Source: Mermis nigrescens | Taxonomy: Eukaryota > Nematoda > Enoplea > Mermithida > Mermithidae | Assembly: GCA_036768485.1 (NCBI GenBank) | Contig: JAVLUZ010000154.1 | Location: 20,535,896-20,599,895 of the forward strand | Direction: 5' to 3' | DNA length: 64,000 bases | Part shown: piece after piece, positions 44,801 to 56,800 of the stretch | How the letters are laid out: each line of letters begins with the position of its first letter | How positions within the stretch are numbered: the stretch's first letter is position 1 | The notes under the pieces: generated by a model | Databases searched by the model: none | Told to the model about the DNA's origin: nothing | What the model saw: only the letters and a program-made list of their open reading frames with translations | Translations under genes and position numbers: made by a program

Positions 44801-47800
44801 CAAAATGATCCACCGACCCTTGACACTAATGCCGAAGAGAAGGATCAATACAAGGGATATGGAAAATCATTTCGTAAAATGATTGCCGAATGCCTTCAGA
44901 AAGATCCAACGAAACGGTAGGCGTTTAAGCTATATGCAGCTTTACACAGAAAAATTCAATATTCTTCTCGCACGAAATTTCAATCTACTCCACTTGTCAC
45001 GTAAGTTGTGAACTGCAGGCGTAAATCATCAAACAACGAATCAGTTCGTTTTCATCGGTGTTTTTTTAGTATTCGGCAAAGATTTTTCCCGATGTGCAAA
45101 GACTTTTGGGGACCGTCTTTGTACATGTACAAAGATTTTTGGGAAGACAAAAACTGCAAAAAAGGTTTAAAATTCGCGAAAATTTTCAGCGCTTCCCGCC
45201 GAAATGAGTGACTGTGTTCTATATATCTTTATAATGTCAAAAATCGCATTTTGAAAGGATAAATGTCAAATTTTTTGGCGCTTCGCGCCGTTTTGAGACG
45301 TTTATTAGTGATTTTTGCCCCCAGAAACCCAGAAATCAGCTAAAATAGGGATGGACTGGGTCCAAGTATCCGGACCCGGATCCGGCACTATCCGACGATT
45401 TTTCTGGATCCGGACCCGTATCCGGACCCGAAATTTTCGAAAGTAAAATCCGGACCCGGACCCGAAATTTTGAAAAGTAAAAATCCGGACCCGAACAACG
45501 AAAATTATGAATTTTTAGGAACCGAGTCAAACTGTATTCTGAGTAAAGTGAGAAATAAGTATTTTATCCCAAAAATTGCTGGTTGGAAAAATTGAAATAT
45601 GCTTGCGCGAGGGTTTATATAGCAATGAGAGAGGCAGGTTTAACAAATCGGACCGATGAATGTTTTTTCCTGAATTTTATTCAAATTAGATGTAGCGATG
45701 TGGTTTATGACATACAACTGTAGTGCTTAAACATTATAACGTGGATGGCGTCGAGCCGGCGGACCTAAACTGTCGCAATTACCATTTAAATCTAATATCT
45801 TTTTGTATTTTCTTCTATTCATGCGGTATTATGCGTCACGTATTTTCTATTGAGGTTAACTGTTTTCGAGAATAAACATAGAAGCGCGGATTTCGGAGCG
45901 AAAATATTTTGTATATTTTTATTTGCATCTATTCAAATAGAGTATTAATCGTGATGGCAGAGTGGCGCTCGAAGGCTGAGTTTTGACATGAGATTCGAAA
46001 TAGCGTATACAACAAGTATTGAAAAATTGAAAGAAACTTTCATGATAAGAATTGATTTAGTAGAGCAGCATTAAACCAGATACAATATGCAGATGTAGCC
46101 TTTAATTTATTTCATTGTCTGGAAAAAAACAAAGTTGTTAAGTCATCATAGTTTCACTTCATGAACTTTCGAAAAAACGTTTTAATGAGCTATGTACATC
46201 ATGCAAATCCATTTATCATGAGCCAATAGGATTAAAGCTAGCTTAACCTTCTGTAGAACAGTATAATTCATTTTTTATTTATGATTTTTGATCATGTTAC
46301 CCAGTGTTGTTTTTTTGTACTCGACAAAAGTTTTTACCGATGTACAAAGACTTTCGGAACCGTCTCTGTACATGTACAAAGATTTTTGGGAAGACAAAAA
46401 TTGCAAAAAAGGTCTGAAATTCACAAAAATTTTCAGCGCTTCGCGCGGAAATGAGTAATTGTCTGTTCTATATATCTTCATAATGGCAGAAATTGCATTT
46501 CAAAAGGAAAAATGTCAAATTTTTTGGCGCTTCGTGCCGTTTTAAGACGATTCTTAGAGATTTTTGCCCTTAGAGACCCATAAATTAGCTAAAATAAACT
46601 ATCTAAAGTCGAACAACTCTGTTTTTACTACACTGAAATCGCTACTGTACCATAATTACAGTACCCAAAAATTTGTGTGTACAAAATGTACAAAGATTTT
46701 CGGGAAGACAAAAACTGTAAAAAGGTGTGAAATTCACAAAAATTTTCGGCGCTTCGGCCCGAAATGAGTAATTGTTTGTCCTATATATGTTTAAAATGGC
46801 AGAATTTTCATTTAGAATGGAAAAATGTTAAATTTTTTGGCGCTTCGCGCCGTTTCAAGACAATTCTTAGTGATTTCTGCTCTTAGAGATACAGAGATTA
46901 GCTAACATACATTACCAAAAGTCGAACAACTCTGTTTTTACCACACTAAAATCGCTACTGTACCATATTATAGTACCCAAAAATTTGTGTTAACAAAATG
47001 TTTAAAGATTTTTGGGAAGACAAAAACTGTAAAAAGGTGTAAAATTCCCAAAAAGTTTGGCGCTCCGCTCCGAAATGAGTAACTGTTCGACTTACTTATC
47101 TTTAAAATGGCAGAATTTGCATTTAGAATGGAAAAATGCCAAAATTTTCGTCGTTTTGGCGCCGTTTTGAGACAAGTTTCAGTAATTTTTGGCGTCAGAA
47201 ACCCAGAAATTAGCTAAAATACGCTACCAAAGATCGAAAACTCTATTTTACCACTCTAAAATTGCTTTTGTACTATATTATAGTACACAAAAATTTGCAT
47301 GCATAAAATGTACAAAGACTTTTGGGGCCATCTTTATACATGTACAAACGGACCTTGTAAAAAAAGAAACACTGTTACCAGCCCCGTCTTATCTGAAAAC
47401 AATGAATATAATAATGTAATATAAGAGCAGATATAAATAATTATCGCACAGTTTAGGGTTCCTTTGGACCCGGATCCAGACCCGAACCCGGTCGGGTCTA
47501 AGATCAAAGATCCGGACCCGGACCCGAAATTTTAATTTGTCGAGATCGGATCCGGACCCGGACCCGAAAATTTGAAAGACTAAGATCCGGACCCGGATCC
47601 AATATTGTAAAAATTTTGGATCCGATCCATCCCTACTAGTCACTTATTTGTATGTTAATCGATTACGAGATTATATCGAAGGCTTTTTATCACACAAAAA
47701 AATGAACATACTCGTATTTGTGCTCCAATATAATGAGAAATATTGCAGCTTGACCAGCATGGAGCTTTAGATGCAGAGCCTCTCTTTAGCGCACTGAAAA

Positions 47801-50800
47801 AATGACTATTTGGATATGAACGGCAATAATGGTATTTTTTAGTGTTTCTTAGCGAGCTCTATACAATGGCGAAAGAAAATTTGGAAAAAAAGTGAAAGCA
47901 CTCGTTGTACTCAATTTTTCTGTATTGCTATTAATAACAGTACCCGAAGTTAATACATCAACGATGTGCCAGAATTTTGAAATGTAGTTCGAAATTGGGC
48001 AGTTTAGAGAATAAAAAATGCAAAAACAATTAATCTAAATTCGTTTTGAGAATTTTAATTGTTTCCTCTCGAAGAATTCTTTTGAAAAATAATTCCATTT
48101 CAGGGCTCCTGGACATTGGTCCATCTGGTAACATTCATCCAAAAATTATTCTCTTTCTGAAGCTTTAATGATCTGATGCGGAACTGCGACGTTGTGGTTA
48201 ATTTTGATTAAAACAACCAATTATGAATCAGTCTTAGTATAGAATAAAAAGTTCTATGCTTGCAGATGCATATACTTATCGATAATCAGGTAATTGAAGG
48301 GGAAAATACGAAGCTAATTATGCTGAATTTTCGGAAGAACATTCAGGAAACACAGATAGTCAATGGAAGCATTTCTTATCTCCAGTATTACATTTAAGCA
48401 AAGCTAAACAGGTGTTCGCTGATGGTGAAACAAAAGTCCAGTCATGGCTGAAATCAAAAGTGGACAAGTCAATCCGAAAATTTTTAGAAAACCTTTAAAA
48501 ACGCTTCGAAAATGCCACAATTTTTATCTTTTTTATCCAAAAGGTCTTTGCGCATGGCGCCAATGCCCGAAATTTTTCGTTTGCGCAAGACGGGTTTCCT
48601 TTGCGCCGCGGTGCAGAGACTGTGATGCTAAATTTATTATTTTTTCAAAAAATACGGAGAGACATGTACTTAGTGGCCATGGAAAAGTCGCTTTCTTATG
48701 CATTCTGACTTGTGAACAAGGTATAATTTGTAAATTTGGAAATCTCAAAAGTATGTATGAATTTCTTAATTTTTTCAATTTTTGTCATTTCATTTTTTTA
48801 TCTTATTAGATTTCTTATAATTAAAATTATTCCCTAAATCTCTTTACGAAAGACTTACACCCAAAGTATACATAACTCACTGGCAGGCACGTAACTATGG
48901 GAAATAGGGGACTAGTCCTTCCCAAAATTTTGAAAATATGAGTGTATTTTGCAAGGGTCCTAGTGGAAAAAACGAAAATTCTTGAAGCGCATTTGATATA
49001 CCGCCAGAACAGATAACAGCACTTTTTTGAGCTACTAAACGGAAATTTTCCGGTGCTTTTGCGCCGGATTTATTGTTTTTATATAACTTTTGTCTTCCAA
49101 GGGGCCGAAATTTGAGTAATAACATGCTGTATATGCCAAATTTTCAAACGCCTCATGCTAAATTCAGTACCAAACAAGCTGAAAAATTTTCAGCAGAGTC
49201 CAATCCATTTCTGTGGCCATTTCATGCAACGCTTTTTTGAATACGATTGAAATCAAAATAAATTTTTTGAATTAAAAATCAAAATAAATCTTTTAAATAA
49301 GAAGCATTTTTTTCCTCTCTACTAGTGTGTAGAACTAGATGGGAAACGCTCAAAAGCACCATTATTTTTGCCTATCTACAAGTATTTATTGAGTTATCCG
49401 ACTTCAAAATTTTAAGTCTTCCCAAATTCAGAAGGCCAGCTACGTGCCCGTACGCCGGTATTGTAACTTCCTTCCTTACAGATTTTGATCGCTAGTAGAG
49501 TATCAAATCAGAATTTAGATACGTCAAAGTATTGAAATCTACTATATAATCTTTATCGAGTCACTTTGGGCGCAAGCATGTTTTATTTAAGTAACTCATT
49601 GTTTCGATAAGAAATTTAGTTGCTTGCTTTTTGATCTAGGCCCTCGTCAACGGAACTACTGAAACACCAATTCTTTAAGAAGGCTAAAGATAAACGGTGG
49701 TTAGTGCATGCTTTGCTTGAAACGGGCGCCGCCGTCAATTTGCAATCCAGAGCGACTCAGGTTGCGTTATCTTGGCTCTGTTTTCAATCGAGAAACATTT
49801 TTTATCAATTTGACTAGAAAAGCAGTTCTTATTTTAGAAATACCTTCGTACAATTAAGTTTTCTTTTCAAAGACCGAGGTTCAGGTGATGTATAGTTCAG
49901 AGGGTAAAAGTATTCGTAGAAGAAAGGTGCTGAAAAATTTGTGTACAAGGTGACCCGGAAGAAGGGACACCGCTTACTTTTTTGTACTAGTCGTTGTATA
50001 GTACATCCCTCGATAGAGAATTCATTTCTTAATTAACTAATTAATTGGGCAATGGTTATAAGTTTTTAAATTAATTAAAAATTTTTTGATTATTTTTAAA
50101 TTTTTAATTACAAGCATAATTAAATATTGAAAACGCTTTCATGATTAAGATAATTCATCTTATGGAATCAATTTTTATTGAAGACTCAAAATCATGGCGA
50201 TCTGAGTGAAAATTTTGAGACTTTCTGCGTTTGCCTTTCTTATCTGTAGGCTGCGGATCGAACTTATAGTTGTTTACAGAAAGCGATAGAGCTGAATGTT
50301 CTCTCCGGGTATCTTAAACCTTTATTAACCAAGATAAGGTTAATTGTTTGTCCTCTAAATCAAGTCTGAACTGCGATTAGTGAAAATGTCAATTTTAAAA
50401 ATATTGACTTCCAGAGGCTTTGATTAATTATCGAAAGATGTTTCATCGGGTGAAGATGATTTATTTTGGAGGGACTTTTTTCTTTTATGATTAATAGCAT
50501 TTCTTTTTGCCTACTTTGTATTTTCCATATTCACGTACCTGCCTATGTTTTTTTCATTTAGCTGTTTTATTAAATTCTCAGGTTAATCTTTCATAACTTT
50601 CTAAGTAAATTATTCAGTTATGGTTCTTTATTTTGGTAACTTGATTTTTATGAGATATGATAGAAATTTGAAAGATACATAGCTCAGATTGTCGTCTGAA
50701 AATTGAATTATACCTGTTAGATACTTACTCTTTGCAACTTATGCAAAAATATGTACGTAATAGTGCAAAATCAACTGCATTTTCACAGTTGAACGAATTT

Positions 50801-53800
50801 TCGGAGAATTTTTAATTCAAATTCTTGCTGACTTTTAGTCTATCGATCTGTATCCCGCTTGTTACTTTTCATTTGGCACATGATTGCGTGAACAGCAAAT
50901 AACGGCGTCTTTTTTCCGAAAATCCTCTTCACTCATACGACCTTCCAACTAATGTGCATTTGTTGTTTCAGGCTAAGAAACTAGCCAAAGATCCAGCTAC
51001 TAAGTCGGAGGACCAACAATCCGAGTTAGCTGGCTGGGAATTTTGGTCTAGTGATGAAGAGGAAAATGAACCCGATCAAACACTTAGTGTCCCTCAGGTA
51101 TTCGCTTAATCGATTTTATTGTAGGCTCCCTCCGCTGCTTGTAATACATACTCGTAATTATGCTTGCGTGATAATCTATGTTGTACATATTGGAGTTGAT
51201 ATGGAATAGGTATCTCAATATGAAATATTAAATCATTTTTATGGGATAATAATAATAGTTCTCAAAAAGCCGTTGACGCATTTAATATATTTTATGTGTA
51301 ATTAGTGCGTAGATACATAGTGTCATTCATTTTATCACCTTTAACGTCTGGTTCTTATAATTTATTAGTCTTATGCGAATAATTAGTTTATTTTAAGGCA
51401 CAGACGTCAGCTATGACAGCGGATGCAAATACTGAGGTAAGAATGAGGCCTGTACCGTAATCATTTTTCATGAAAATTTATTGGCGAATGCAGTCAAAAT
51501 ATGCGGTGAAGAAAATCCAGCGTCTGAAAATTTTGAAATTTTGAAATTCAAATGATTGGATGATTGGGAAAAACGATTATCAACTTGACGCTAGGTGCCA
51601 AAATTTTTCAGCGAAATTTTTAGCCAAATTTTGAGATTTCTCGCCTTCTTATATGAGCAATTTATATGCTCGAAATCGCTCGATGGTTACCCATACGTGC
51701 TCTTGGGCGGGGGGTTTGACCCCCGTAGAATGACTGCTGACCTCCTTCGCAAAATGGCTGCGACCCACCCCCTAGAATTTTTGATTTTTGGGGAAAATTG
51801 TACAAGGCATGCTTTTTCAAGCGGTTTTAGCTCATTTTTGGCTCAGAAGTCTCAAAACTTTCATTTACGCAATACTTTTATTCAATTTTCTCGATTTTTC
51901 AAATTTTTTCCAATTTTTATATGTTTTTATGCTCTATAAAGAACAAGCATTGTCCGAAACGTCTAAAAACAGTGTTTTTGACGTGTACCCGATGTTTTTT
52001 TAGCTCAAAAAGGCACTTTATAAAAATTTTCAGTGCTGAACCCCCCAGAATTCCCAAGCTGTACATGTATAATGGTACCTCATTGTATTATCTTTCGTTG
52101 AAAATAGTATGCCCCTGTTATGCTTGCATATTTACATCGTTATGATTCTGTGATGAACGTTTCACTCAGAAATATAATTTTATGATCGTATAACATGTCA
52201 CGGCTCACGCATAAAAGCAGAAATTTAAAAAAATCTGAACAGGTATTGTTAATACATGGTTGCGTGGGGTGTGATGAAGAATTCTATTATTCCAGAATCA
52301 AAACTATACAGACCCTTAGAATTCAATTTTTGAAAAGTTATCTCTTTTCGAGCTTTCTTATACCAAACGTCGAAAAATTGTGCTTGCTGCATTTCCCATA
52401 AATTTTTTGACTCTTATTTGGCTATTGTAATTTTGGTTTTGTTTTATGCGTAGTAAGTAATCGTTAACATTTTAGATGGTATACCTTTGCTTTCAAAAAA
52501 TGATTAATTTTTTGTTTTTATTCTTTTTTAGTTTTGCTTCATTTTGTAGGTCGCCTGTCCCGGGGCGTTGAACCTCGTCCTCAGACTACGCAATGCTAGT
52601 CGCGAATTAAATGACATAAAATTCGAGTTTGTTCCAGGAGTCGGTTAGTAATTTTTTCTATTATTGAACACTTCTCTTGCGTTTTTCTTGGTGTAAGAAA
52701 ATCATGATATCGTCAAAAGAGGGAATATGTTATTGACAGCACTAATGACACGTTCGGAATTTGAACAACATGAAAGTAAAATGTAAACAAACCAGAATGC
52801 TGCCCGAATCGTTAGTATATGGTCAAAATGATTAACATATTTCGAAAGAAGGGATTTTTATACGTCATATACGAGTTGTGTGCATAGATGCACAGCATGG
52901 CCGATCTGGGGGTCATGGATTGAGTTTTTGGGCCAAAACAACCTCAAAAAATGGTATCAGCGATAAAATAGCATAAAAATTGCGTTATTACAGTTTCTGG
53001 CCAATTTTAAGTAGTTCTGAATCAAATTTTCCATTTTAATGTATTTTTTTAATTTAATTTTAATTATTTTTTGAAGAAATTTTTAATTTTTAAATTTTTA
53101 TTTTTTACATATTTATTTTTTATTTTTTGTTTATTATTTTTTATTATTCCATATTAAAATACCTATTCCATATCCATTTAAATTTTAAATAAAATTTTCC
53201 ATTTCCATCCGTTTTTTACCTTCATTTTGTCCCATTTTTCTGAGAAAATGTTTCATTTTCCCATTCTGGTGGTCTAGACCCCAAACCCCCACACATGCAT
53301 GCCTGGTTTTGTGTGTGTGCGCGCGTGTGTGTTATATCGGAGAATAAAATATAACATAAAATATAAAATGTTTTATAAAATATGTAGGTATATTATAAAA
53401 TAGAATATTAAAAATTCATATTTATACAAACTCATTTGCCAATTTTATGTGATAATTCTATTTTTGACTACTTAACAAGTAATAAGTTATGTCATTTATA
53501 TATTATTTATGGAGTAAGACATTATCAACAAAAGGATTCATATCGTAGGTGCGCCAGGTCGGACTCTAAGGGGGGAACCAAAAATCGGTAGATAGGTATG
53601 TGCTTCGTAAAAAAACAGTTCTTTAGCCGAAAAGCGATGGCATCGCTTTAAAACAGTCGGTTTTCAGCATTTTTAGCGAATAAATAGCCTTTTTAAACTC
53701 ATAAACATTGCTATATAGCCTAGCTGGAATCACAAACACAGCTATATAGCCTTTTTGGACTAAGAATAGCTATTTAACGCTGTTTGGAGTCGATAAAATA

Positions 53801-56800
53801 GCTATATATCCTTTAAAAACTCAGAGCAGATAACTATATAGCATTTCTGAGCTTAAAAAGGACTACACAACTAGTTTTCTGAGTCCAAAAAGGCTATATA
53901 GCTAATTTTCTGAGCCGAAAACATGCTATATATAGCAAAAATTTTTCGCCAGAATCGCTGCATAGCTATCATTTTTTCAAAGCTCAGAGGTGAGTAATAC
54001 CCCCGCTCACCCGATGCTCTTGTGTGATTCATTTACTGAATAGATACATATCTAGCTTTTATGTTCGTCACGCGCTTTAGCGTAGTCCGCTTTTTCGGAT
54101 AATATTTGTCATCTTGACTCAAATTTAAGGGAATTCTTTGCTACATACATATGTGAGACTTTTGTCTTAATTTAGTTTAAGGAGCTCAACGCTTTGCTTA
54201 GAACAAAAAATATGCAAACGTTAAAAAAGTGACATTACTCACCATGTTAGTATTTCATTTTTCATTTAAATCCCTTCGTTAGCATTTTTATTTTTACTAT
54301 AAGTCGGAATTCGTTGATTTGATTAAAGTTGATGTACGTATATAAATATATTTTCTATCAGATACGATCGATGAAGTTGCTCAAGAATTAGTAACCGCCA
54401 ATCTTATCGATGGTCGTGATCTGATCGTCGGTAAGCGCATTTTCGCTAGATTTGAGTCAGTAAGAAACGGAAATAGGAAAATTTTGATATTTAATTGAAA
54501 ATTTAGTGCTTTCCCTCATTCTGATAAATCATGCAAACTGTCAAAATGACCATGAGAGTAATTTTTTAACAAAAATGCTGGTTAAAGAGAGAGCAATGCT
54601 TATGGATCTGAACAGATAGGTGAGGGAGAGATAAGGGCCGTATAATTCCCTCTCGAGAACCGTGATATGTATGTATAACAGGCTAAAGTAAAGTCATTTT
54701 TGAACGTTTCTCGACGAGTTCTATACAATGACAATTCAAAAATTTGTAATTCGAGAAAAATTTTAGCATTTTTGCTTTTCTTTAAGCTCTATTCGCAGCC
54801 TTTTTAGGATTAATGGCGCGAAAGCATGCATATTATAAAAACCTGGTGCGATGCGCCGAAAATTTCGGACATTTTTATCCCTTTAATCTGAATTTTGGAG
54901 CTTCCTGAAGATTAGTAATACAGTAATTACATTTAATGTACCTATCTGATCTCTATATTTTTATCCTCTTCTGTTCAAATTAGCAGGTTTCTCAATAAAA
55001 GCAATGCAGCTTTCTGAATGTATGCAATAGAAATTAAATTTATTCTTTGACGTAAGCTCGCAGTCGCTGGTTCAAGGATTGCAGGAATTATATTTGGCGC
55101 GAAGCGCTGGAAAATTTGGACGCTTTTATGCTCTTATGCTCAATATCGCACCTTTCTGACGATAAGAAGCGCCGAAAATCCGAGGAGGTGTAAAAGTTTA
55201 TCGGGGAAAAATTAAGTATGTATTGGTATGGTAATTTTGAATGCAATAATGACTAGGAGCACCAAAAACTGAACATTTTCGCGCTGGGAACGTCACAAAT
55301 CTATATAGTTTCATAGGTGAAAATTCTGGGAAAAATCTCAAGGGGGATTCCTCCTTAACTCCCTGGATATGGGCCTATATGTAGGCCCATATGTATTATA
55401 CGAGTAGGATTTAATAAATATGAATAATTGCTCTCTCATCCATTCATTTCCAGTAGCGGCTAATTTGCGGAAGCTGATCGACCTGACAACGCCTGGTGCT
55501 ATTAAATCGGTAGTGTTTGCTCTGGTAAGAAAGCCAATTTTCCATCTTGAGATAATCATTAAACCTAATGATAGGTATTGATTGCGAGAATTAATTTCAT
55601 ATGTAGACGCACAAGGTTTGGGTCGGCCGGGGGCAAATCCCACAATTGAAGTCGTCATATTAGTCTTCACCTTTACTTTGCTATTTAAATGACGAAAATT
55701 GTCAAAATAGCCTATATGACGCTTTTTTGCGTTTATACATGATTTTTAGCATTTTTAGTCTATTTTTACTCAATTAAATCAATTCTAATCAAAAAATGTA
55801 CAAATTCATCAAACCGGTCGAGAAACTTTGGGTTTTAGAGCATTTTGGCACGATTTTGGGCGCTTGTTTTGGATAAACAGGACAAAAAATTAGTAATGCG
55901 ACCAGAAAAATGTTGACATCATTACTGCTTTTGTCTTCAAAAATGTCCAACAGTTCAAAATCGCCTGACAGTATCTGTCTGTCTCCCTCAGGACTTACAT
56001 GTAATAGCTTGGAATTTTGGAGGGGGGTAGATTACCTCCAATTTGTGGCCAAAAAAGGCCAAAAATATCTAAAAACGGCCAAAATAATTCGACTTTCCCC
56101 AAAATTGGGGGGGGTCAAAAATTTTCTAGCTTTGGGGATGGAGGACGGCCAAATTTGGGCGGGGTTTCCCCATCCCCGTTACATGTATGCCTCAGGGGTG
56201 TAGGGGTGTTAACCACACGTGGGCGTGAGGGGGAAAGCGTTGAGGGATATGTACCCCCCAGATGGCCGAATATCCCCCAAAACCAAGATACCCCCAGAAT
56301 TAAATTTTTGAATTTTTTTTGTTTTTTTCGCGATTTTTTGATGCTAATGGATAGTGCTCGATCAAAAACGTTGAAAAAAGGTGTTTTTTTGCCATAAAAC
56401 CATTTTTAAGACCATTTTTGACCTTTAAAAATCTTGCACCCCCTAGAAATTCGGTGCTGCCCACCAATGGACTGTTAACCTCTTACACTCTACTTACGTG
56501 CTGTGCATGTACGTACATATCATTAATGCTAACAATGAGAAAAGCGTAAATTTGAATAATCAAAAAGTTTTAAAGAAAAGAAGTAACAATTATTTGAATA
56601 CACCGGTACGGTGATTTGCAATGAGTTATGCTCCGACAGATGCATGATGTCATGTAAAATAATGCTCGGATTCGCATACGTTGAGTGAAAATTGTGCTTT
56701 GTATGCAGTAAGCTTCATTTATACATGCGTGTATGAAAGCGATTCCCAAAAGTCTTTGTAGTACATTCTGCGCACGTTAATTTTAGGGTAGCTACTTGTA

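Noticed and set aside
48444..48809. 121-residue open frame with several Cys residues
   Set aside because: Not a recognisable family, sits in a kinase intron, runs on as hydrophobic AT-rich translation, and overlaps a GCGC-rich repeat-like patch.
56017..56397. 126-residue open frame rich in Gly/Pro/Arg
   Set aside because: Spans the join of repeats J and H; its composition reflects G- and C-runs.
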